A stretch of 26,030 bases of DNA from Reclinomonas americana ATCC 50394 (Eukaryota; Jakobida; Jakobea; Jakobida): NCBI GenBank assembly GCA_048213135.1, contig PS015071.1:1-26030 (forward strand), read 5' to 3'. This document shows positions 9,083-18,038 of the stretch, one piece after another; the first letter of the stretch is position 1, and the number at the start of each line of letters is the position of its first letter. The notes beneath the pieces are model-generated. The model made no database searches and was not told the origin of the DNA. It worked only from the letters and a program-made list of their open reading frames with translations. The position numbers were made by a program, and so were the translations under genes.

Positions 9083-12000
9083 TCAGTTTCCTGCACGCTT
9101 GTCTTGCAACTTCAGGAGGAAGTAGCCGAGAATACGGAAAAACACGTACAGTGCAATCAAAATAACGGCGCACTTCCACAGTTGCTCGCCCTGCAATGAA
9201 GAGGCATCGGTAAGTAAGTTGGTGAGCTGAGCGCTGAACAATCGCCGTCGACACTCACCAAGAATCCGAGCGCAGCCAGGTGCGCGTCGCCCGAGAAGGT
9301 CTTGCACAGGCCCTTTGAGACCTCGGCCGGAGTGCAAATGAATGGCACACTGGTGGTGGTGGTGGTGGTGATTTGAGAAAAGGTACAACGCACGTGCATG
9401 AAGAAACAGACAGGGCGTACCCGGTGAACTCGTTGACGACCATGGCCTCGAACGCCCATCGCACAAACGAAATGTAGGTAATCTGTTTGCGCAGCCGTCA
9501 TGTCAGTACGAGAAGGGGAGAGGAGGTAATCACCCTCTCCTCCTCCCTTCTCTCCGTCCTCCATTCCCACTCCATCCCCCCGTCGCGATTCCTGTCTCCG
9601 CGTCTATTCTCTCCTCGCCCCCCTCCCGTTTCTATATCTCCTCACTAACGATCGACACGCACCCAGCGCAACCAGACGGGAATCTATTGGTGAAAATCGC
9701 AGGTGAGCACAAGCAAGAAGGAGAGGAAGGAGGAAGTCAAGCGAACAACGAAACGGTTTCGGTGTTGGCGAAGAAACCGGCGTAGCTGTGTTGTGGAGCG
9801 CAGACGGAGTGAGTGAGATGGTCGTCAACAGGAAAGAGCAAGAGCAGCGACGGGGTTCGACGCACAGCACAAACACGACGACCTGCACGGAGCCAAAGCA
9901 ACAAGTGAGTGTGCAACCAGTAACCAGTCTTCTCACAAAGGGAGACAACGCACCGCCAGTGGCGCCAGGGCCGTGCCGATGGAGATGTTGGTGACGGCGG
10001 CCGAGATGGCGATACCGAGTGCCAGCGCGACGTGGAAGAGCAACACGTAGAAGCCGATGAAAATGAAGAACGAGGAAGCCTGTGGCGCGACACCGTCAGT
10101 CAAACATTCTTGAGTAGATCAAAGTCATGGAGGCACGCACTTCGCCACGCAGACCAGCCATCCAGTACTGCGCAGTGCCGAGGTGAGTAAAANNNNNNNN
10201 NNNNNNNNNNNNGAGATTTGCACATGATCACTCTGTCCCCTCCTACTGCACGCAACGAGAATGGTTCCGCCAATGAGTGGCAGGATAAACTGCAGCGGCA
10301 AGTCGGCGGTCACCTGGCTCCAGTAGAACGCCGATACTTCATACATGCGACCGCTTCGTTCTCGCAAGAACAATGCACGCAGAATGGGGACTGCAGCAAG
10401 GCGCGCGGGCCTTCAACAAAAAATCGACAAACCACACAGCAAGAATGAAAAACTCACATGTCTGCACCGTGGCCGTGACGACCGTAAAGGCGGTACTGAT
10501 GACGGCAAACATGATCACACCCTGGCGACTCTNNNNNNNNNNNNNNNNNNNNNNNNNNNNNNNNNNNNNNNNNNNNNNNNNNNNNNNNNNNNNNNNNNNN
10601 NNNNNNNNNNNNNNNNNNNNNNNNNNNNNNNNNNNNNNNNNNNNNNNNNNNNNNNNNNNNNNNNNNNNNNNNNNNNNNNNNNNNNNNNNNNNNNNNNNNN
10701 NNNNNNNNNNNNNNNNNNNNNNNNNNNNNNNNNNNNNNNNNNNNNNNNNNNNNNNNNNNNNNNNNNNNNNNNNNNNNNNNNNNNNNNNNNNNNNNNNNNN
10801 NGGATGGCCGCCTGGCTGTGATCCAGTTGGAGGAAGGTGAATCCGAGCAGCAGCGACGTCATGATCGCCTGCATGAACTTCACAAAGGAGAGCAGCGGAT
10901 TCTTCAAGATGTTGCGCACGTCGCGCTGCAGCAGCGCCGTATATTGCATGAACCACGTGGCCTGCAATCGTGACAGTCAGCACACTGATCGCCTTGCGTA
11001 ACTAGTGGCCTTTAGTACACAACTTGGTCGTTGGCCTTGTTCCTCGACACGGGTGGGGCGCCGGGCGATTGCGTCGACTTGCGGATGCTGTCCGCGACCT
11101 GCAGGGCACATGGAAATGAGTGGATGGAATGAGCGTGTTCTCAACAATGTGCACAACACGCACTCGGCGATGATCGGGAGAGTTCTCGTAGAGGCCGCGC
11201 ATGCGATCCGATTCGCCTTGCGGGTTTTCGGCCTTGTGGAACGTCAGCACATCCACTGGAGAGGCGATAGTAAGCAGGTGATAGGGATACAATGGGCGGT
11301 GGGGAGAGGGCACACGCACGTAGATGGTCGGGCGCCGAGGTGAGGTTGTCGCACGGGTAACCGGCCGCCTCGAAGACTGGCACCGACTGCAACGCGTCGC
11401 CGTGGTACACGACAACACCTCTGCAAGGGGAAAGAAATGAGTGGCGTGGAGGAAAGCTGTGCAGAGTGGCACGACGTACCGGCTGAGCAGCAGCAGCTCG
11501 TCGAACATCTTGAAGATGGCCGAGCGCGGCTGGTGAATCGTGGTGACAATGGTGCGTCCGCCGGCCGCCAGACGATTGATCACCTCCATGATTTCGAGGG
11601 CGGTCGAAGCATCCAGGCCACTTGTCTGCCGACGTGCAAAAGCTTTTTGTTAGCACGGTACCCGGCGATGAGATGGTCAAGAAGAGAACGCAACTGGCTC
11701 GTCGAGGAACAAAATGGCGGGTCGCGAAAGGAGCTCCACGGCAATGGACACACTGCAAGGTAAAGGCGCGTGTGAGAGGGGAGCGTACAGAAAGGGGCTC
11801 CTGCATGGAAACCACTCACCGCTTACGCTCGCCACCCGACACTCCGCGGATAAAGGTATCGCCCACCAGCGTGTGCTCGGCGCGCTCCAGGAGCAGATCT
11901 TTGATGAGGGTGTCCACCTGTGCCAGAGCAAGCGCGATTAGTGCACCAAGACAGCAAAAGCGCTGTGCTGGCGGGGAAGCGAACCTCAGTCTTGCGCTGC

Positions 12001-13356
12001 TCCTCGGTGTAGTGCCTCGGCAGCTTCAGCTTGGCGTAAAACTCGAGTGTCTGGCGCACCGTCTGGGTGCCCATCAGCTGCAATGCGAGCATGTCAGCAT
12101 AAAGAGAAGGGAAGGGAGGGGAAGAAGAGAAGGGGGAGAAAGAAGGGAAGGGGGAAGAAGAAGGGAAGGGATAGAACGACGGGCATGGCGACGATCAAGA
12201 GCAGGGCGAGGAAGAGAACGACGGGCATGGCGACGATTAAGTGAAGGAAGAGAAGGACGAGGATGACGGTAAGGGCGAGGAAGAAGTGCAGGGAGAGCAA
12301 GAAGGTACCGGTGATCATGAGGGAAAAGGGAAGGCTGAGATAGAAGGGAAGGGAGAGAAAGAAAAGCACAAAGAAGAAGAAGGAAAAGGCGAGGAAGAAG
12401 AGAAAGGAGGGGAAGAAGTGAAGGGCGAGGAAGATGGGAAGGGTGAGCAAGTTTGGAAAGAAATGGAAAGACTGCCTGCCAGTGATCTGAAGACACGAGC
12501 ACGACTCCCACACAGCATCGCACACACCTGCTCGTACTGCTGCACGTAGCCCGACACCTTCTGGAACTCCCTGCGCGCACCATGTAGTGAATATCGATCG
12601 AAATCCCTTCGAACGACACCACCAAAAAAACGCAACGATTTCGTCACCGGGTGTCCATTGAGTCGAATCGTGCCGCTCGTCATGGGCTTCCGGAACGCCA
12701 AAATGTCCAACAAGCTCGTCTTGCCCTGCGTGCGCGCGGAGTCAGTTTCTCACCAAATGCGACACATACAAGCAAACACGCGAAAGGATACTCACAGCTC
12801 CGCTGGGACCCATGCATGCCAAAACTGTCGTCGACGAATGAATGAGAAACGACGCACAAAGAGCGAGTGAGAGTGGGGAAACGCAACAGTGTCCAGGCGC
12901 GACGACTCCACTGACATTGTCGAGAATGCGTTTGGTCGACTTTTTGCCCTCGATCACCACCTATAACGGGAGGTCAGTCTTGCACAACACAGACTGTGAC
13001 AGGAGCGAGTGGTCGACGCCCTCACCTCTGCATCGAGACAAATATTCTCAAAGGTGAGCGTCACTGGTGTGAACTCGCCCAGTGTGCTGTGATGGTGATC
13101 GATATCTCCTCCAGAAGGCGCCGCAGCAGCATGCGGATCGCGCGATTGCTGCTGGTGTGATTGCATGAGCACACACAAGGCACTGTCTCTCACAAACACA
13201 CACACTCACCAGCTCAATGTCGGTGCCTGGCGAGTGATGACGTGTGTTGCCTCCGGAAGGCACACGAGGCAGAGGCTCAGTGTAACGTGGCGAGGGAGGC
13301 GCCACGTCTTCGAGATCTCGGCGAGGTGACTCGCGGATCGCTGAGGGGTCTTGCAT
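9083..13356 (-). CDS. ABCG-type half transporter (at least 24 exons, ~690 aa)
   Basis: ATP-driven exporter of lipids or xenobiotics, expected in the plasma or an internal membrane as a dimer. Minus-strand exons: 13356-13210, 13148-13026, 12960-12888, 12824-12796, 12725-12637, 12570-12528, 12077-11985, 11917-11820, 11752-11695, 11625-11480, 11420-11320, 11255-11164, 11098-11021 (or 11024), 10961-10802, gap, 10532-10458, 10390-10257, 10167-10141, 10079-9954, 9882-9866, 9785-9755, 9683-9663, 9482-9421, 9349-9259, 9190-9083. All phases agree. The N-terminal nucleotide-binding domain has Walker A GPSGAGKTS (from residue 120), signature VSGGERKR (225), Walker B ILFLDEP (245), D-loop SGLD and switch His (TTIHQPRS, His282). 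The membrane domain follows, with ABCG hallmarks [19 protein letters not shown] and a last helix before the basic C-terminus [14 protein letters not shown]-before-TMD order is diagnostic of ABCG. The first 90 residues are Pro/Ser/His-rich. About 674 codons are visible; the gap hides a short coding stretch, probably with an intron. Confidence 0.93.
10193..10212. other. Assembly gap (20 N) in an ABCG intron
   Basis: A short run of N between the 10257 and 10167 exon borders. It lies in an intron, so the protein is not affected. Confidence 0.95.
10533..10801. other. Assembly gap (269 N) within the ABCG coding region
   Basis: The gap interrupts the first membrane segments, between DHSQAAI and [10 protein letters not shown]. 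By comparison with the usual ABCG layout only some 10 to 20 residues should be missing, so most of the gap is probably an intron. Confidence 0.9.
12094..12480 (+). repeat. Purine-rich repeat expansion in an ABCG intron, with 42-bp direct repeat
   Basis: The intron at 12078-12527 (450 bp, far longer than its neighbours) is nearly all GGAAG/GAGGAAG-type sequence on the plus strand. A 42-bp unit starting AGAACGACGGGCATGGCGAC occurs at 12173 and again at 12215. On the transcribed strand the tract is pyrimidine-rich. Confidence 0.85.
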
Positions 13357-13915
13357 GCTTGCTCACACAGACAGAGAGTGAAAGTGCGTGTGCGTGTACT
13401 CGACAGAAAGCGATCGTGTGCTTGGCGTTTGCGCGCACGAGTGAGACAAAGAATGTTTGTTTCAGTCGGGTGTCGGAGTTTGTCCGAGAGCCGGGAACAC
13501 CGGCGCGGTTCTTTGTCTAAAGGCTGTGTGGTGTTGGTTGAGGAGGGCCTTGTGTGCGTGTGTGCGCAGACTGCTGGCTCCGGCGCGGTTGCAGGCGAGC
13601 GATCATCGTCGAATTTGCGCATGATATCGAAAGCATCGATCGCGATCGATGGCATCGGCGAGTCCGTGAAGCCGCTTGGCGCTTGTGTGTGTCTGTGGTG
13701 CACGCGATCGGTGCGGTGCGACACGTTGCTGGGTGTGGAAAACAAGCACCGTTTTTGGGTTGCGTGTGTGTTCGAAGTCGATGTCGATGTCGATGTCGAC
13801 TTCCGTGTGCTTTGCGTTGCAGCCAGCTTGGCCCAACTGCTGCCTTTGGTCACAGCTGGTGAACTGTGTGTGCACGTGTGTCCCCTGTCACGCATTCCAC
13901 ATTCTTTGATCAATC
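13357..13915. promoter_or_regulatory. Shared region between divergent ABCG and nucleoside hydrolase genes
   Basis: About 560 bp separating two start codons on opposite strands. It must hold both promoters and leaders. It contains a short GTCGAT tandem repeat (13779-13799) and several CGATCG-type palindromic sites (13625-13650). Open frames through it, including a long one on the minus strand, have low-complexity or random composition and no family match. Confidence 0.45.
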
Positions 13916-15458
13916 ATGGCCAGCAGTGGCGATCGTGACGAACGCACTCTCCTTGTGATTGACACGGATGCAGGTCTCTCTCTGCCTCCCTTCCGCCACT
14001 CTTCGCTCTCCCTCTGCTCACTCACACTCGCGCGTACACAGGAATTGATGACGCACAGGCGCTGATGATCGCCCTCGCCGCTGCGCAGACTCCCGCACTC
14101 AACACCGACGTCTACGCCATCACGTGTGTCACTGGCAATGTGCATGGTGCGTGAGCGAGAATACTGAGTGTGCGATCATGATGCTGCTCATTGCATTCCT
14201 CGCAGTCGATCTGGTGGTGCAGAATGTCGTCGATGTGATGTCGCAGTTCGGCCTCTCGGTCAGCGCTGATGGAGATGCGTCGACTCCCGCCAGCATGCGC
14301 GTCTTCAAAGGCTGCCAGCGAGCTCTTATCGAGAATGGTGATGGCGCCGGTGACTGGCACGGCAAGGTCTGTTGTCGCTTTTTCATCGTGTTCCGAGCGC
14401 TCAGCAAAGTGACTGGTCCGTCGGTGGCGAATAGGATGGTCTCGGCGACCGCGATCTGTCGGCGTTTCCGCGCACCGAGGGCGTTGTGTTCCCGCGTGAG
14501 CACGCAGCGGTGGCGCTCGTGCGCATGTTGAACGAGCGACCGCATGAACTGACGCTGGTGGCGCTCGGGCCGCTCACCAATCTCGCCATGGCGGCGCGCC
14601 TGGATCCGGCATGTCCGAGTCTCGCCAAGCGTGTGGTCATCATGGGCGGCACCATGAGCAATCGCGGCAACAAGGTGCGGGTGATCCTCTCACCCTTTCT
14701 CTCGCGCCATGCATATGACTGCTCTCATCATGCTTGCGTGACCGCACAGACCATGGCGGCCGAGTACAACTTTGCGCACGACCCGGAGGCGGCGCACATT
14801 GTGTTCGACGCGTTTCCGATGGTGGAGCTGGCGTCGTGGGAGCTCACGTGCGATCACGGGCTGCCGCGTGAGTTTGTCGTCGGCGAGTTGTTTACTGCCG
14901 GCTCGACGTCGGCGCGGGCGCGCTTCTTTGCCGCGTTCACCCAGCACCTGCTCGACGTGGGTGCCACGTCGGTGTACCAGTCGCTGCCGATGCTCATTCC
15001 CGACCCGCTGGCCATGATTGCGGCCATTTGCCCGACGTCGGTGATTGACTCGGAGAACAAGTATGCCGCAGTGGAGCTGGTGAGTGGCAATGGAGTGGAG
15101 GGTTGCATGTGCTGTGGGGATCTCACACCGGTGTCGCGCAGGGTGGCATGTTTTCACGTGGTGCCGTCGTCATCGATTGGGATGGTGAGCGGTGATGCGC
15201 ACAGAGTTCTCTTCCATCGACTCTCATGATTTGCTGTTGTGGGAACAGGCATGCACGCCAGTGCACCAAAGCGGCACCCCGACGGCGTGTACCACCCCGG
15301 CAATGTCGTATCCGTGCAGCCCAACGTTGCGACACGCTCACTCCGCTTTCTTCCACAGCTGCCTCTTCTCACACATCCCCCTGCAGGTGCGACTTATTCG
15401 ACGCATGGACATGGAGGTGATCAAGGACATGTTCCGCCTGGCCGTCGGCGCATCCTAA
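13916..15458 (+). CDS. Nucleoside hydrolase (inosine/uridine-preferring family), 361 aa, eight exons
   Basis: Hydrolyses the N-glycosidic bond of nucleosides to give base plus ribose, used in nucleoside salvage. Exons are 13916-13973, 14042-14146, 14206-14366, 14435-14674, 14750-15079, 15142-15184, 15249-15325 and 15387-15458 (1086 nt, 362 codons with stop). The N-terminus carries the calcium/ribose-binding motif DTDAGIDD (residues 16-23), followed by the family's CVTGNVHVDLVVQNV. Further family blocks are DWHGKDGLGD, LVALGPLTNLA, KRVVIMGG and AAEYNFAHDPEAA, and an IPDPLAMIAAI block sits where many members have a catalytic HD. Here the His is replaced by Pro, so specificity or mechanism may differ. 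Length is slightly above the usual 310-340. Intron 3 ends ATAG and the last intron begins GTTGCG. Many eukaryotes outside vertebrates carry this enzyme. Confidence 0.92.
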
Positions 15459-15509
15459 ATCTCACAAAAGTAAAAGAAAAAATGTGCTCGCATTCACTCC
15501 CCGCGTGCC

Positions 15510-17859
15510 TCACTCGGCATCCTCGCCTGCATGACGCAAGGGTAAGACGAATGCAGACGCACCAGTGCACACACAAGACACACGCACCACGCATGACGGC
15601 GTACGGATTGCCGACATCGCTGTCGAGCAGTTGCATGGTGTGCACCGTCTGGTCAATGGTGATTTGCCGGTGGTGGCCCCACGGATGATTGCAGTTGCAC
15701 ACCTGCACATCTCCAGTCAGCAAAAAAAAAACGCACCTCATTACCAACACAACAACTCACCCACGGGCTGTTGAATCCGTCGCAGGCGCATTCCCGCCGT
15801 GCGCACTTGAAGGGAACCTTGCCGGGGTCGTGTTCCGTGTGCTTGTGCTTGCAGCGGCAGCGCAAGATCCACGATCCCTCCGCTACAATGTAGAAGAACT
15901 TTTTGCAGGCACAGTTTCGCGTTCCGCAACGGCCGCCGAGCCTGCGTGAACAGCACGGTCAGCGCCAACCCACCACTTTTCACAAGTCCCCCACACAGCG
16001 GCGTACCCTCCATGCTCCCGCAGACGATGGCCACACAAGCAGCGGCACTCCTCGCGAATCGGAATGCACACACGGTCGCACGTGGAGCAATGCCACGCCA
16101 GCATCTGTTTCACCCTCGTGTGCATACGCACATCGACCTCGGCATCGACTGGAATGGCCAGCGCCGTACTCGCACCCGCAGCCCCGTGGCCATTTGCTGC
16201 GCCATGCGTGTGCACCTCCACCACCTCTGCCTCGGCGACCATGATTGCAGTTGCCGCCGGCGCTGCTGCCGCCGCGGAAGTGGGTGGCGGCCGCCGTGCT
16301 GTTTTTACGTGGTCGTGTGAGGGCAAGCACATGACAAGACAAAGATAATGCTCACTCACGCACCTCCTCCGCCTCCTCTGGAGGGAACGCGTGAAGCGGC
16401 AGTGGAGACAGCAGCAGATGCATTGGTCGACACGCCTCGACTGGCGGCCGCACTGCCTGCCGGTTGCCGCGCGGCAAGTGTCGATTTCAGCATGTCTACC
16501 GCGTCGGCTGGCGGCGGTTCAACGACGCCGGTCGCCACCGTTGTGGCAGTTACAGCAGTTGTTGTGGTGGTGGTGGTGGTCGCGGCCACCGGCGGTTGAG
16601 GGATTCGCGGTCTGGGAGCTGCGCACGATGTCAGCAACAGATACACGGGGAACGGCAAGGGGAGCAACAAGAACAACAACAACACACCTGGCTTTCTCGG
16701 CGCCGGCCCACTGGACTGCCGCGCCAACGCGGTGGTCTGCTCACTGACCACAGCCACGGTCTCCAGCAGGGCCGCCATTGAGGCGTGCTGGCGAGGCGAC
16801 ACCTCCGCGTCAACATTAACCGACGTGCTCATGCGCATCGCCGTGCGCTGCGCCCGCGGACTCAACAGTGCGCTCTCCGGTGCGAGAATGGCCGGCGGCG
16901 GTTCCGCATCAGCTGCCGCCTCCGCATCGCCGTCAATCTCCACGCCACTGATGAACGACGACGCCACCATCTGGTGCTGATAGTGGGGCGACCGATGGCG
17001 ACCACTCGTGCCACTGTCGGGGAGCGATGCCGCCGGCATCTGCCGCCTCCGCTGCGAGCGCGGACTGTTCACCGGGCTGGTGTCGTTGGCGACGACAGGC
17101 GGCGGCACGGCAGTGGCTCCCGGATCGTACGCCGGCAAACTCGGTTGCCGACTATGCTGCTGCTGCGCGTGCTGTTGCTGCTGTGCCTGCCACGTCCGCC
17201 GCGCCACACTTCGCGGACTCTTGATCAGCTCATGCACGGCTTCGCCGGGCGGCGACACGGGCGACGTGGCCTCATTGTCGGTGGCGACCGGCCGCCGCTG
17301 TGGCGGTTGTGGGATCACAGGTCGCGCCTGACTCGACCGCCGCACATGCACCGGCTGCTGCTGCCACTCACCCTCATGCGGTGGTGGTGGCACAGGCGGT
17401 GCGTGATGCTGTTGATGCACTGGCGGAGGCGACACATCCGGCGACGAACCCGCTCCACCCGTCACATCAGGTGGCGAGTGCGGCCCGCCCATGATCGTCG
17501 TCTGCCCGCCACGAAAGTCACTGCTGCTCGACACCTTGGCCGTGGGCTTGAACGTGGCAAACGGCAGCTTCCCACGCGACAAGTCCTTGACCACTGGCCG
17601 CCGCGGTGCCGCCGCCACCGCCTGTCGACTCGACGGTCGACTTCCTCCACCCACTGTCGCACTCACAGCAGAGGCAAGAGGAGCAGCCGCGATGACACCA
17701 GGCGGCTGTGATGATAAGACACAATCAGTGTGCGGAGAGACGATGATGCGATCATGTGAAACCGACCTGTGGAATGCTCCGTCGCATCGCCGCCGCACTT
17801 CGCGCACTAGGCAGCGGCTTAGGCGCACCTGCTACACCATCACCACCATCACCGTCCAT
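15510..17859 (-). CDS. FAM221-domain protein with long proline-rich N-terminus (656 aa, seven exons)
   Basis: Minus-strand exons are 17859-17767, 17705-16688, 16618-16364, 16298-16007, 15941-15761, 15702-15588 and 15526-15510 (1971 nt, 657 codons with stop). Residues 1-~500 are Pro/Ser/Ala/Gln/Thr-rich and predicted disordered, with SPR/SPP motifs that could be phosphorylated and poly-His/Gln runs. Residues ~524-645 are Cys/His-rich: CSTC...CRCLCGHRLREHG, then NCACKKFFYIVAEGSW, CRCKHKHTEHDP, ECACDGF, and VCNCNHPWGHHRQ. This matches the FAM221 family, whose regularly spaced Cys/His pairs probably bind zinc. Molecular function is poorly known. The start MDGDGGDGV is chosen because the upstream sequence looks like a leader. 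The 69-nt intron 16687-16619 is in frame and would encode a false Leu-rich membrane segment if retained. The last exon is 17 nt (GEDAE stop). The gene converges on the hydrolase gene, with 51 bp between stops. Confidence 0.9.
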
Positions 17860-18038
17860 GATCACTGGACGCAAAAGAAAGAAAATGAGCGCGAAAAGCA
17901 ACGACCACCCAGCGCGATATCGAACACACCACCACAGCACGCAACAGCAGACACGCACGCAGTCTTCGTTACACAGAAAGGACGCTCACAACAACAGACA
18001 CAGTCGCGCGCGAGCTTTGTTTGTCACTTCACCACGCA
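17860..18038. promoter_or_regulatory. Short bidirectional promoter region (179 bp)
   Basis: This interval separates the start codons of the FAM221 gene (minus) and the STAND gene (plus). Both promoters and leaders must fit here, so expression of the two may be linked. It is A/C-rich on the plus strand (CACCACCACAGCACGCAACA). No TATA box is evident. Confidence 0.5.

Noticed and set aside
13206-13913. 235-codon minus-strand frame over the ABCG/hydrolase promoter region
   Set aside because: Composition is low-complexity, there is no family match, and it overlaps the true first ABCG exon in another frame.
16619-16687. Leu-rich hydrophobic segment inside the FAM221-gene ORF, resembling a membrane helix
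   Set aside because: It is an in-frame 69-nt intron with GTGTGT donor and GTGCGCAG acceptor. The apparent helix comes from its pyrimidine-rich sequence.
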